Assembly (NCBI GenBank): GCA_028622995.1
Contig: JAJQJQ010000031.1
Location: 1,488,001 to 1,552,000, forward strand
From: Panagrolaimus kolymaensis
Lineage: Eukaryota > Nematoda > Chromadorea > Rhabditida > Panagrolaimidae
Length of the DNA: 64,000 nucleotides
Direction: 5' to 3'
In this document: in pieces, positions 1-10,900 of the stretch
How positions within the stretch are numbered: position 1 is the stretch's first letter
Layout of the letters: every line of letters starts with the position of its first letter
Notes under the pieces: model-generated
What the model saw: only the letters and a program-made list of their open reading frames with translations
Told to the model about the DNA's origin: nothing
Database searches by the model: none
Program-made: the position numbers and the translations under genes

Positions 1-1
1 A

Positions 2-205
2 TGCATGGATATATTTAGTGCTTTTAGAATTTTGTGTCTAATTATATTTGATCGAGAAAAAAATGAAAGCGATAAGGAAATCCCATCGATGTTATATGAT
101 TTTCCTTTGGTAAAACATCGAAGCATTATAACTTCAAAAAACTACTTTTATCAAAAATTTTTTAGCTTGGGACAATTAGAAAATTTGATTATTAAAGAAA
201 TCTAA
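2..205 (+). CDS. Possible 3' terminal exon of an unrecognised gene (partial)
   Basis: An open frame enters from the left edge and closes with TAA at 203-205. It would give about 66 residues: a hydrophobic start, then a charged stretch and an aromatic-rich tail. I recognise no domain. It may be the last exon of a gene lying mostly outside the window, or chance in AT-rich DNA. Nothing in the flanking sequence (no clear acceptor inside the window) decides between these. Confidence 0.2.
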   Translation, partial: CMDIFSAFRILCLIIFDREKNESDKEIPSMLYDFPLVKHRSIITSKNYFYQKFFSLGQLENLIIKEI

Positions 206-518
206 AAAATTGAGTGGCCCTAATTTTTAAAGGTTAAAAAATTGTTTGAATTTGCTTTATTTGTGCAATATTATTATTGCAATAAATTTTATAAAATTAA
301 AAGAAGAAAAAAATTACGCGCAAATCCTTGCAATTATTTTTAGATTTATGTATTGCATTTTTATTCAGTTACAAGTTTTTTTATTCAAGTATTATTTGAT
401 TAATTTTTTTGATTATCATTGTTTTCGTAAATTAAATTTAAAATTAAATGTATATTAATAATTATATAGACGAGAATGGTTCGAAAAGCAGAGAAAAAGT
501 GAGCAAGTTTTCTTACAA

Positions 519-958
519 AACGGAATTGGGCCTGGGTAATTTACTGCATGGCAGCACTTACGGCATGCAGGGTATTTTACGGCATGCAGCGGCAAACGCA
601 CGCTAACAAAATCCATAAAATTTCATATGAAAAACCTATGAATCGAAAAAAATTTTTTTACGTGAAAATCATATAGATCGAAATGATCCATAGAGAAACC
701 CTATAGATCGATGGAATAGGAAAAGCTTATGAGTCAAAAATGTCTTATATGGAAAGTCTATTCCATTGATCTATAGGGTTTCTCTATGGATCATTTCGAT
801 CTATATGATTTTCACGTAAAAATTTTTTTTTCGATTCATAGGTTTTTCATATGAAATTTTATGGATTTTGTTAGCGTGCGTTTGCCGCTGCATGCCGTAA
901 AATACCCTGCATGCCGTAAGTGCTGCCATGCAGTAAATTACCCAGGCCCAACGGAATT
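519..958. mobile_element. 422-bp near-perfect palindromic foldback MITE with 9-bp target duplication
   Basis: The element runs 528-949. Its left arm (528-719, 192 bp) and right arm (758-949, 192 bp) are reverse complements with only a few mismatches around an A/T run and near the loop, and a 38-bp spacer (720-757) separates them. The ends begin GGGCCTGGGTAATTTACTGC. The 9-bp sequence AACGGAATT flanks both sides (519-527 and 950-958), a clean target-site duplication. A 9-bp duplication is typical of Mutator-like elements; 8 bp would be expected for hAT. No ORF of note is inside, so it is non-autonomous. High arm identity suggests a recent insertion. The family assignment to Mutator is inference from duplication length only. 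Confidence 0.85.
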
Positions 959-1356
959 TAAAAAATAGTGGTATTATCGTTATTTTTTTTTGGTACTCAT
1001 TTTACTTTATTCTCTTTTTGAACGTGAAATAATTTTCGATTTTTTCAGTTTTTGAAATTCGCCTTTCTAAAATTCGCTCAGTCAAAATTTATATTATAAA
1101 AACATTATTTCGACAATTATATTGGGTTTTAGATATAAATTTTTTTGCAACTTCGAAAATTTTAAAATTTTAGATCAATCTTTGGATTGGACTGGACATA
1201 ACACAACTTTATGATATAATTTTCTTAATGCTTAAGTTTTTTTTGCCTTTCTATGTCCAAAATATTGTCAAATGTTGCCCAAAAAGTAGAATAGCTCGAA
1301 TTTTAAAGGGGCAAAAAAGAGAAATGACGTGTTCAAATAAAAAGAAAAAAAATCTC

Positions 1357-2660
1357 TCAAAAAATAAGAAAATAAATTAAAAAAGTACCTTGTTTTGTAT
1401 AAGTGCTATGCTTAAAGCTAAACTTACTTGTAACCATTTCAGAAAAAGGTGGTTCTTCTGATAATACTTTTGAGATTTGAGAGCCTGTTGTTTCTTTTGC
1501 TTCATTTGATAATGTAGTTGAAGGATTTTGCTGAATTAATTCTCTTGCTTTAGTTGTTTTTAGGTCAGATGTACTTATTGAATGTTGCACGGTAGAAGTT
1601 AATTTAAAAAATTTATCGAGTTCATTAGTATTCGAAGTAGAATAATAATCTGATGTTACAGCTAAAATTTTAATTACTATCATGATTTTTTTGCAGGAAA
1701 AATTAATAAATACCCATTGTTGATGCTTTAGTTGTTGGTTGCACGGTTGTAACATCAACTTTGCAATTTTTGTTTACTTTATTAAAACATTCTAAAAATA
1801 ATAATAATTTCAGAGGCTAGTCAAAGAAAGCTGTAAAGCTAATATTACTTAAATAATTGATATCAATACCACTACATGAAAACCACAAATCCTTGCATGC
1901 TATAAAAATCATTTTTTTTAAATATTAAAGTATCTTTTTTACACATACGTGCATATTTCGGATCCTTACTATCAATAATCCAGCCTTGTTTAGGTGCAAT
2001 AATTGAATATTCTTCATATGGAGGTGGAAAGACCGTTGTAGAAGGAGTTTGCGAAATTAATTTTGTTGATTCCAAAGTCTTTAATTTAAAGATACTGGTT
2101 GTTGATGTTTGAACGGAAGAAGTTAATTTAAAAAATGTATCAATTGCATTTGTTGTAGAAGTAGAACCACTTTTTGTTGTTACGGCTAAAATATTATTAA
2201 CTTTGAGTAAACTTAGCTGTAAAAAAAATTAAATACCTATTTCTGTTGCTGCTGGAGTTATTATTGTGGTAGTTGTTGTCATTGGCAATGCGGGGATAAA
2301 CTTTGGTTTGCAATTTTGGTCCACAAAATTAAAACATCCTAAAACTCGAGAGATTAAGAGGTGAAAGAAGAAAATTTTAATAGCTTATATTACCTTGATA
2401 ACCGTTACCACTACTACCACAACTTGACCACATATTCTTACAACCTATAAAATAAGTTATTTTAGCTCGTGTGTATTATTTTTTAAATTATTTTAAACCT
2501 CTATATTCTGGATCCGTACTATCAATGATCCAACCTTGTTTAAGTGCCATAATTGAATATTCTTGCCATGGAGGATACTCGTCGTCGCTCATAACTTTTA
2601 TAATTAAACAAAATAGAATAAAAATACCATACTGTCACATAATTAATTACGATAAAAGAA
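1357..2660 (-). CDS. Unrecognised protein with two copies of a small Trp/Cys module and Thr-rich linkers
   Basis: Read on the minus strand, exons alternate in a repeated order. Module 1 has the motif QGWIIDSTDPEY (about 2510-2560), then an exon with CKNMWSSC (about 2396-2444), then an exon with CFNFVDQNCK plus a Thr-rich linker (about 2240-2340). After a Thr/Ser-rich exon (about 1875-2190), module 2 repeats QGWIIDSKDPKY, then CKDLWFSC, then CFNKVNKNCK and another Ser/Thr-rich exon ending near 1380-1430. Frames stay open through GT/AG introns of about 45-60 bp. The four cysteines per module suggest an extracellular disulfide-bonded protein with mucin-like spacers. The 5' end is uncertain: a hydrophobic stretch precedes the acidic segment at about 2600-2650 but no sure start exon was found. 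The 3' end (TGA at 1357 or a further exon) is also unsure. I do not know the family. Confidence 0.5.
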
Positions 2661-3420
2661 ACAACCTTTTTTCAGATTGTAATAGACGACCCAAAGAAAA
2701 ATATTATTTTAATCTGACTTAACTCTACTGAGCTGTACCAAAAGTGCTTTAAATACTTGAAACGTTCTATAAAATGAAAGAAAAATATTAACTATAATGA
2801 ATTTTAAGAATCTTATAAGAAGAAATAAGAAATATATTAACTTGTAGACCAATCCGAGTACCTAAGACTTTTGGTTTTTTTTAAAAGACTACAGTAAAAA
2901 AAATTTTGTCAAAAAGAAATAGATTTCAAAAATGAATTCGAAAAATGCTGAATTTTAAGAATGTTTCAATAAATTATTGAAGAAATTCGAAAAAACCTCA
3001 ATTTATTGTATTTAAATTAAATTAGAGCTTTTAAAATACAACATCACTTAAGCTTATTAATTCAAAAAAGTTATGAATATATAAAAAAAGTTTTGAGTAA
3101 AAAATGTAAAAAAATAAAACGAAGAATAAGTGGAAAAAATAGAAATAATTGCTCATTTTGATTCATGTATTTTCTAATTAATAATAAATAAGACTTACCT
3201 CAAATTAAGCAAAATTAATAAACATAATGTTGGAAAATAGAAAATATAGTTGGATTAATGATCAAAAGTTTTTTAAAACAAACTCCAAAATATATCAGAA
3301 ATGGCGGAAAACTTAATTCAGGAGTAGCGATTTACTGTTTTAAATTTAAGAATACATTATATAATTAGATATAACAGATACCAAAGAAATGTTAAATGTA
3401 ATTTAAAAACGTTTAACGGT

Positions 3421-3648
3421 ATGAAGAAGGGAAAATCTACGCAGCCTAGTAAACTTAATAAAAAAGGCAAGAAAAATGTGAAACCTGACTGCTTCCGAGC
3501 TAGTTTGGCGGATGAAAATGAAGATTTTCTTCATTTTCTGCTGAACTTGATAGAAGAATACCAATGGCAGTGTCAAGGAGATGATATTACTAAGCAATAC
3601 TCCTCCATACGCCTCGGCATTTCATTGTTCTTCGAAACTATGCAATAA
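3421..3648 (+). CDS. Small basic ORF, 75 aa, doubtful
   Basis: An uninterrupted 75-codon frame from ATG at 3421 to TAA at 3646-3648 has a Lys-rich N-terminus and a more ordinary, non-low-complexity second half with Cys, Trp and acidic residues. Its local GC is higher than the flanks. No signal peptide or known domain is visible, and no splice partners were identified. It could be a small gene, an exon of one, or a remnant. The 700 bp before it (2723-3420) show nothing I can support. Confidence 0.25.
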   Translation: MKKGKSTQPSKLNKKGKKNVKPDCFRASLADENEDFLHFLLNLIEEYQWQCQGDDITKQYSSIRLGISLFFETMQ

Positions 3649-5324
3649 AAAAATAATTTGATTTTTGCAAAATCATGCTTGAAGATGGCTTCTATCATTG
3701 ATGTGGCAAAAGTATGCTTACGTGGCAAACATACGCAGCGTAATGAAATCTTATCATGAGTAATTTCTCTGATTTTTTATTGCAAACTATCCCTCCACGA
3801 TGAAGCGGCTTTTGATCTATGAGGATTCAGCTTTCAACTCTTTGATTTTTGCCGATAATTAAAATAAAAATACAGAAATATGTTAACAGATAACCCATTT
3901 TTTAAATAAATAAGTGAAAACTTCTTTACTTTGCTTTAAATCTTCTCATTCAAATCCAAAATAGAAAAGTATATAAACAATTGGAATTTCTTTTATAAAT
4001 TAATTAAACAAAACTCAATAAACAGTATCATCAAAACAAACACGATAAATTAAGTTTTGGTTATGTATGTACAAATAAGTAAGCAGCGAAATAAAAACTA
4101 ATGAAAAATTAAATGGTAAAATAAATTAAGAATAATCGTCGCAAATTGCATTATTGGTTTAGGATTTTTCATATTACTTCAATTCTTCCACTTGAAGACT
4201 ACATCTTTAAAAATCTTGTTATGAAAGAAAAATATAATTTTGCAAATTCTATTACCGAAAAAAAATTATGTTCACGCTTTTTAATTATTATAACAATTCG
4301 GGTTGCATATTATCTCGATTAAAACTTTGAAATATGAGAGATTGTAAACATTCAAAAGTTACTATATTTGTTTGTTAAGTTCAAGAAAAATAATTATTTA
4401 ACTTTTTATATCTTTTTTACAATCCAAATTTTCAATAAGTGACCAATGCAAAATTTTTTTCACTGTTTTCTTTCTGATATAACCCTAATTTATATTGGCA
4501 AAAGCCTTGTACTCATTTGTTTGAGCTTGACCACATAAAAAAAGATAAAAGTAGTTTTATATTATGATGTTTTTTATTTCTATATCAACAATATCTATCC
4601 AAGACGTTGTTGCTTTTAAAAAAAAGATTGCTTAGTTGGATGTTGTCATTTTCATTTTAATGCTCATTAATACACCCTTTGAAAAACTATTATCCTTTAT
4701 CATGATGTTTTTTTATAAATCAGTTATCAAATTGTCAAATTTAATTATTTGCATAAATATTCGGAAAGCATGATAAATAGGCAAAAAGCAATGTTTTTTT
4801 ATATAAAAAAACCTTTTATGAGCATAATTTTTTTATCATTTTTGAGAGATAATTTTGCCCTTCGATTATTTTCATTAAGTTTATTTTCAGTTAACTTTTT
4901 ACTTATAAATCCGACTGATTCATGTTTTCGGGAATAACATAAATAAAAGTTTGAAAAAAAGAAAATTTTACTTTTTTTACTCACCATCGTTGTTCCGTTC
5001 CGATAAATTAACGTTGTTTACTTTATATTTTCGCTTGCTTACTTACCTTATCTGTAAAAAGTGAAAATGAAAAAAATGTCAAGAGAAGAGAGAGAAAAAA
5101 AGATGAGTCAAGCAAAAACCAAAATCAAGAAAAGTAGGCAAATAAAAATCAACCAACCATTACCCTTCACGAATGTTGTTGATGTTGATTTGGGAGAAAG
5201 GGTGGGAAGACCTTTGGCCTGTCCAATATGTGGTGGTGTTTCTTGAGCGCTGAAAAACATTCTCATTTTCGCATTTTGATGATTTGACAAAAAAGGTTGT
5301 TGCTTCTTTTTTTACTTCTTAAAA
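3649..5324. other. AT-rich intergenic stretch, no supported gene
   Basis: This 1.7-kb stretch has only short, low-complexity frames on both strands. The 61-codon frame at 5061-5246 has a Lys-rich start and a CPxCG near its end, but it has no splice context and overlaps another random frame, so it is not called. The region presumably holds the promoter of the Ly6-like gene that starts at 5325. Confidence 0.5.
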
Positions 5325-5803
5325 ATGTCTTGGATTATAAAAAGTTTAATTTTCATCACTTTTTGTGTTACAGGTTTGAAATTTTATTTGTAAAAAAATT
5401 AAAATTTATGCAAATTTTTAAACTTTAAATTTATTTAGTTGCCCATTCTGTTTTTTGCTATTCTTGCGATAATGAAAGCTGTGGCCGAGCTTCTGGATAT
5501 GCAATCGAAAATTGTGGAGATCATGTAAGCCAATGTTATATCTTAAAAAATCTTGATAAACAAACTTATCGAGCCGGATGTTTACCAAATCCTAAAGCAT
5601 GTGAAGAAATAAAAAAAGTCAATGAAAAATGTGAAAATTGTGATTCAAATGGATGCAATTTTGGTTTGTCCATTGCTGTACCACCAATTGGCGGAGGAAC
5701 AACTTATAATTCAGCTCCACAACAAATAACTACAAAATCTTTGATTTCTATGTTTGGTATTTGTTGTTTTACTTTCATTTCTGCCGCTTTTATCTTTGCT
5801 TAA
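5325..5803 (+). CDS. Ly6/three-finger GPI-anchored small protein, 137 aa
   Basis: Two exons, 5325-5373 and 5439-5803, joined in phase across a 65-bp intron (GTTTG...TTTAG), give 137 residues. Exon 1 supplies a hydrophobic signal peptide (MSWIIKSLIFITFCVT). The mature part has the cysteine spacing of a Ly6/uPAR-like three-finger fold: FCYSCDNESCG near the start, single cysteines in the middle, and a closing CENCDSNGCNF in which the CN dipeptide is the family hallmark. The C-terminus is a hydrophobic tail ending SAAFIFA with no cytoplasmic segment, as expected for GPI attachment. Such proteins sit on the outer membrane face and often modulate receptors or channels; the partner here is unknown. 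A second Ly6-like gene follows 1.1 kb downstream on the same strand. Confidence 0.8.
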
Positions 5804-6952
5804 AAAAATCAATTTTTGTAGTATTTTTTTTTCTTTGAAATTATTTTTATATTAATTTATTTCTTATACTTTTTTTCTCGCTGATTATTCATGAATAAAA
5901 AGAAACAATAAATAAAAAAGACAAAGAATCACAAAATAAAGAAAAGAAAACCCAAAAAAATATTTATTACCTTTGAATTTTTAGCCCTAATAAACAATTT
6001 TTTTCATCTAAAAAATTACAAAAAGCATTATTTGTTTCATCGTTTGTTTCTTTTGACCTCGATCACGCTTGCTATTTTTCATGCATTCAGCTATCATACT
6101 TTTTTTCATTGTGTCATCATCGATCGTCGTGATCGTCGTCGTTTAGTCGCCAAGCAAATAAGTAAAAAATTTTGTTTGACCCATGCTTTTTGCTTTTTTT
6201 CTTTTTCGTTTGCTTACATTTTTGCGTGAGTTTAAAATCTCCAAAACATTCTCTTATTTTCATGAATTCATGTTTATGCGTGTGCCTTAAGGCAATGAAT
6301 CACATTACAAATATTTAAATAAAAAATTCATTTTATTTTGTTTGAATCGTCTTCTTTTAAACCAATACATTTTTTTTTATATTTGAATAAAAAAAAAGTT
6401 GTTTTATAATCAACAAAAAAAATGGATGAATAAGACTCATTCAAGAATTTTTCATTGAAAAATCAAACTCAAAATCAAAAAATGAGCGGAGGAGTTAAAA
6501 AGAAAAAAGGAAAAAAGAAAAGGTGGAGTTTTATAAAAATAAAAACTCGAAAACGTAGAAAACGTCGAAAAAAAGAAGATGGCCAAAGTTGGAGAAGTAT
6601 TTGGACACTTATAGATAGATACATAGATTATTGCTTGCTTGCTCGCTTGCTTCTTTGACATTTATTTCGCGTTTATCGATGAGTGAAAAAAAACCATGCC
6701 TTTTCCTGTTCAAAAATGTATATAAACTTTTTTTCTTGAAGAGTAAAAAAATTTATGACTGAAACTTTGCGTGTATTTTAAGGTGCAGTTTTTTCTCCGA
6801 TGTTTGTTGTTATCACAAAAAAATAATTTCCGGCGGAGTAGTGTAGTGTTAAAATACTTTTAACTAACATTTTTTCTTTTAAAAACAAACAATTAATTTT
6901 TAATTAATTTTTTTTATTTTTTAGTTTTGGCAGTTGAAAATAAAAATAAAAA
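5804..6952. other. Intergenic stretch between the two Ly6-like genes
   Basis: This region holds the 3' UTR of the upstream gene (AATAAA-like sequences around 5895-5940) and poly-A/T tracts. The frames at 6032-6229 and 6452-6661 overlap each other on opposite strands and are Lys- or Phe-rich low complexity. A plausible acceptor just before the downstream ATG (TTTTTTAG near 6924) could receive a spliced leader. Confidence 0.45.
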
Positions 6953-7828
6953 ATGTTGCGTTTGGAAATTTTATTGGTAGTATTTATTTCTTTTTGTTGT
7001 TGTATTTATTCTTCTACAGCTTTAACATGTTGGACATGTGACTCAAAATGTGGTTGTAGAAATCCTGTGGCAGAGCAATGTCCATCGATGACCAAATGTT
7101 ATACTTTGAAATCGTTGACTAATGGCGATAGTAAGCTTTTTTACTTTTTTTAAACTTAATTATTTTGAATTTGGATTATTTTTTAGTTGTAAAAAAAGGT
7201 TGCGCACGCGAATGTTTAACGATGAATCAAAATGACAAATTTTGTGAAAGTTGTGATAGCGATCGATGCAATAGCGAACAAAGTAAGTTTTTTCACTTTT
7301 AAAAAAAAATTATGGACTAAATAAAGGAAATATTTATTTTAAGGCTTAGCACCTATGAATAACGATTTTGATGAATGTCAAGGCAGTTCAAGACTTCAAC
7401 CATTAGCATATAATTCTGGAATTGGACAAGGCACAGGCTATGGTGGTGGATCAAATATTGGATCTGGAACAGGTTATAATCCAAATCCAAATGGAATTGG
7501 CAGTGGTACAGGCTATAATGGGCCTAATTATAATGATGGCCAAGCTCCTAAACCAAATTATGGTGGTGGTGGAATTGGTTCTGGAACATACAATAATCCA
7601 GGCATTGGAGGAGGCACGGGTTATTATCCAGGCCCTGTAATTGGTTCAGGAACTGGTGGAAATAATTATCCAACTGGTGGTGAATCTAACCACCAACGTC
7701 CATATGGTAGATATGGAAATAACAATAATCCTATTGGAGATGGAACTTATCCTTGGAATTCAGCTTCAAGTCTAGCCTTCCAAATTATCCCAATCTCAAT
7801 TTGCTTTTTAATTGCTCAAGTTATTTAA
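6953..7828 (+). CDS. Ly6-like protein with Gly-rich GIGSGTGY repeat tail, 252 aa
   Basis: Three exons (6953-7130, 7187-7282, 7344-7828) join in phase to give 252 residues. The N-terminus is a signal peptide (LLVVFISFCCCIYSS). The three-finger part starts LTCWTCDSKCGC and ends FCESCDSDRCNSE, again with the Cys-Asn pair that closes Ly6 folds. Exon 3 then adds about 120 residues rich in Gly, Asn, Tyr and Pro with recurring GIGSGTGY-type units, and ends in a hydrophobic tail (SICFLIAQVI) suited to a GPI signal. It lies 1.15 kb downstream of another Ly6-like gene; the Cys core resembles it, but the low-complexity region is new. It is convergent with the Flamingo gene: its stop at 7828 is only 133 bp from that gene's stop, so the 3' UTRs probably abut or overlap. 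The function is unknown; a cell-surface or matrix role is inferred. Confidence 0.8.
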
Positions 7829-7961
7829 ATTTTTTAAACCTTTTTTATCTTAACAAAAAAAATCAACTAAGTAATTTAATTTATATTCCAAAAATTTAAA
7901 AAAACTTATGTACAGACAAAAAATTAATAAAAAATATTATTAAAATAAAAACTAGTTTAAT

Positions 7962-10900
7962 TTATCTAAAAGTTGATGAAGGTTGTTGAAACCGATTTGA
8001 TGCTGACGATGAATAAGTATAATATGCATCATCCATTTGATCCATTTGCATTGTAGAAAATTTATTATTTGTATATTGTTGTTGTTGTTGATGCTGGTGC
8101 TGGGACGATGGATGACTTGCAAGTGAACCTGATCGAGATACGGTGGCTGAACCTGAACCACCACCAGAGAAAAATAATTTTCGAGTAGTAGAATTTGGTG
8201 TTGTTAAAAGTTCTCGAGGCAAGGTTGATCGATTTCGGTCATGGTCATCAAGAATAGAAAAACTTGATCCATGACTTTGAGTTCCAAATTGACCACCAAA
8301 AACTTTTTGAGCTGGACTTAAAATTTGTGGAACTTGTGGAGGACTTATTCGACGAATTGGTGTTGGTGGGCCTCCAGAAAATTGAAGAGATCGTTGAAGG
8401 GTATGATGGACATAGGTTTCAGATGGAATTACATCAGGCATCCATTCACCTGGTGGACCATCATAAACTCTATCCATTTGGTGCTTTTTAGATGCCTCAA
8501 GCAAGGGTAGAGTCGCTGTGGCATCCGTTGCCATGGTTGGAAAAGTTTGATTTGTCCATAAAGAATTTTTTTCATTTTCCTTTTCATTATCCTAAAAATG
8601 TTTTTATTGTTTTGAGTGATTTTCAAAAACTCATGGGCTTACATTAAAATTCAAAAAAGTCGAAGAAAAACACAAAAGTCCTGAAGCAATAAATAAAATA
8701 ATATTCGCAAATATTTCTGGAAAACTTGTCGATGTTGTTGTTGTTTGTCGACCAATAACAAAAAAGTAAATAGCCATAGAATTATAAATTGCGCAGAAAA
8801 GAGTCTAAAAAAATTAAACAAATAAATATTTAAAATCTGAATCAAAGCTTCAAAAGAAATTTTTTATTCTTAAACTTACCAAAAAAGTATGCGTCAAAAG
8901 CATTTTTTTCAATGAAAATTTCATTGCAACAAGATTATATTGTTTGCTTAAAGAAATTAAAAAGGACGTTGCTAAAGCATAAAAATTTAATAAAAGAAAA
9001 ATGACCATTGGCGCAAGCATGAGCCAAAATGCTGGAGAATTTGAAGATAGGGAACAAGTTGGAAGAATAAAAAAGTTTGAAATTGAAAGAGCTAAAGGCG
9101 CCAGAAATCCCACAATGATACAAATAGGAATATATGGATTTGCTTGACCTTCAGCAAGAATATGATAAATATGTAACGAATAAATAAATAACCAAGCAAA
9201 TAGGAATGAAATGGCAAAAGTGAGTGACGCATTTCGAATTGCGCAAAATGACTAAAAAAAATTAATTATTAAAAATTAGTTATTCATTCATAAAAAAAAT
9301 TTTTACCGTGGACATAGTAATTTTTTGAGTAATAAATAAAATCATTAAATTTAAAATGAATGAAATAATAACCAAAGCTCGAATAAATCGAATTTTTATA
9401 TGTCTTCGAAGCAACACAAACAAAAGTGAAGCGATGCAGAGTAAAATCGACAAAATGCTTAGCACCGGCGAAGTTAAAGGCATAGCACCCGAATAAAGTG
9501 AAAATTGTATAGAATTTCCATCAGCTTTAACCAGCACAGTAAAAATTCCTCCAGCGATTAAATGATATTGACAAGTTACATGAGTGCTATTTAATCCAAT
9601 TAAAGTTGAATGATCACTTCGCCATTGAAATTTTGTATTTCCACCATTTTTGGATGACGACCAATCAGTTGTTGTTTTAAAAACATTACTTAACTTTTCC
9701 ATTACTCCATTTTCTCGAGGTTTTATTAATCCATGAGCAGATAATAAATCGCTTTCAAATTCCAACCATACACATTCAGGTAATCTCCAACCTATGGCAT
9801 CATCATTGTTAAAAGTAATTTGAATTATTTCTGGTCGAACTTCAGGTTCGGCGGCTGTTAGATGACTGACGAGAATTATTGGGTGTTCGCAGCCTTCACA
9901 TTGACCTTTAGGAATAATAGAATAAAAAGCTGTAGAAGTTGCAAAATTTTCAGGCCCAATTATATTTATTTTATGGGAATGATAAAAGTCGATGAGTTTT
10001 GTGCTAACGAGAGTTTTATCCATTTCGGGTTCAGGTGGAGCAAATTGGTCATACTTTGGAAGGTTAAATGAATTGCTTGGGTATTTTCGGGAATCAAGTT
10101 TGTCAATAGCAAACACTAAAAAAGGAAATAAATAAGTAAAAAAAAAGTTCTTCAATAAGATAAGCGGGTTATGAATTCTAAAAAACATCAATATCCGGTG
10201 CAGGATCCCAACACAAAAACGGCACAATTTTTACTTTGTAAACATCAATCTCAAAATCTTTTGTTATAAAAAAGCAATAAATTTTATGCCATCGGTTATT
10301 TTCAAACAAATGAAACCAAGGTGATCCAAATAATTTCGAAAATGTGATGTCTTTTTATTGCTTTTTATTTTCAAAAGCAAAATAAGCCTTTCTTTAATGT
10401 CTTTTTTTATCAAAAACAAATTTCTGGGGAAGATGAAAAAAAAATAAAGAAAAAATGTACTACAGTAAAAAACTTACATAAATTTTGTCGAACAATTTGG
10501 AAGGGTTTTAAATACAGCGCAGTTTCATGAACTGAAGTTAGCAAAACTCCATAATTATACAAAATAACCATAAGCTCTTGAAATTGGTCTTCATTAAGAT
10601 TATAATCCAGCAACGCATCCAAAATATCCACAATATTTTTAGTAAATTGCGAATCTCGAACATGTCGAGAATGTTGGCGGCTCACGGATAAACTATTTTT
10701 AGCTTCAGTAACCACGACTTTTTCAAAAACATCGATTGCTAAATCAATGTTTTTATTTTTGAGATAAGCAAAATCTGAAGTGAAATTTAAAAGTTGTCTT
10801 CCAACATCAAAAGCATCAAATTTTCCAATTTCAACTTTCGCATGAAGATCGTATAATTGTGGTAAAGTGCAATTATAATCATAAACTTTTTGCCATTCTG

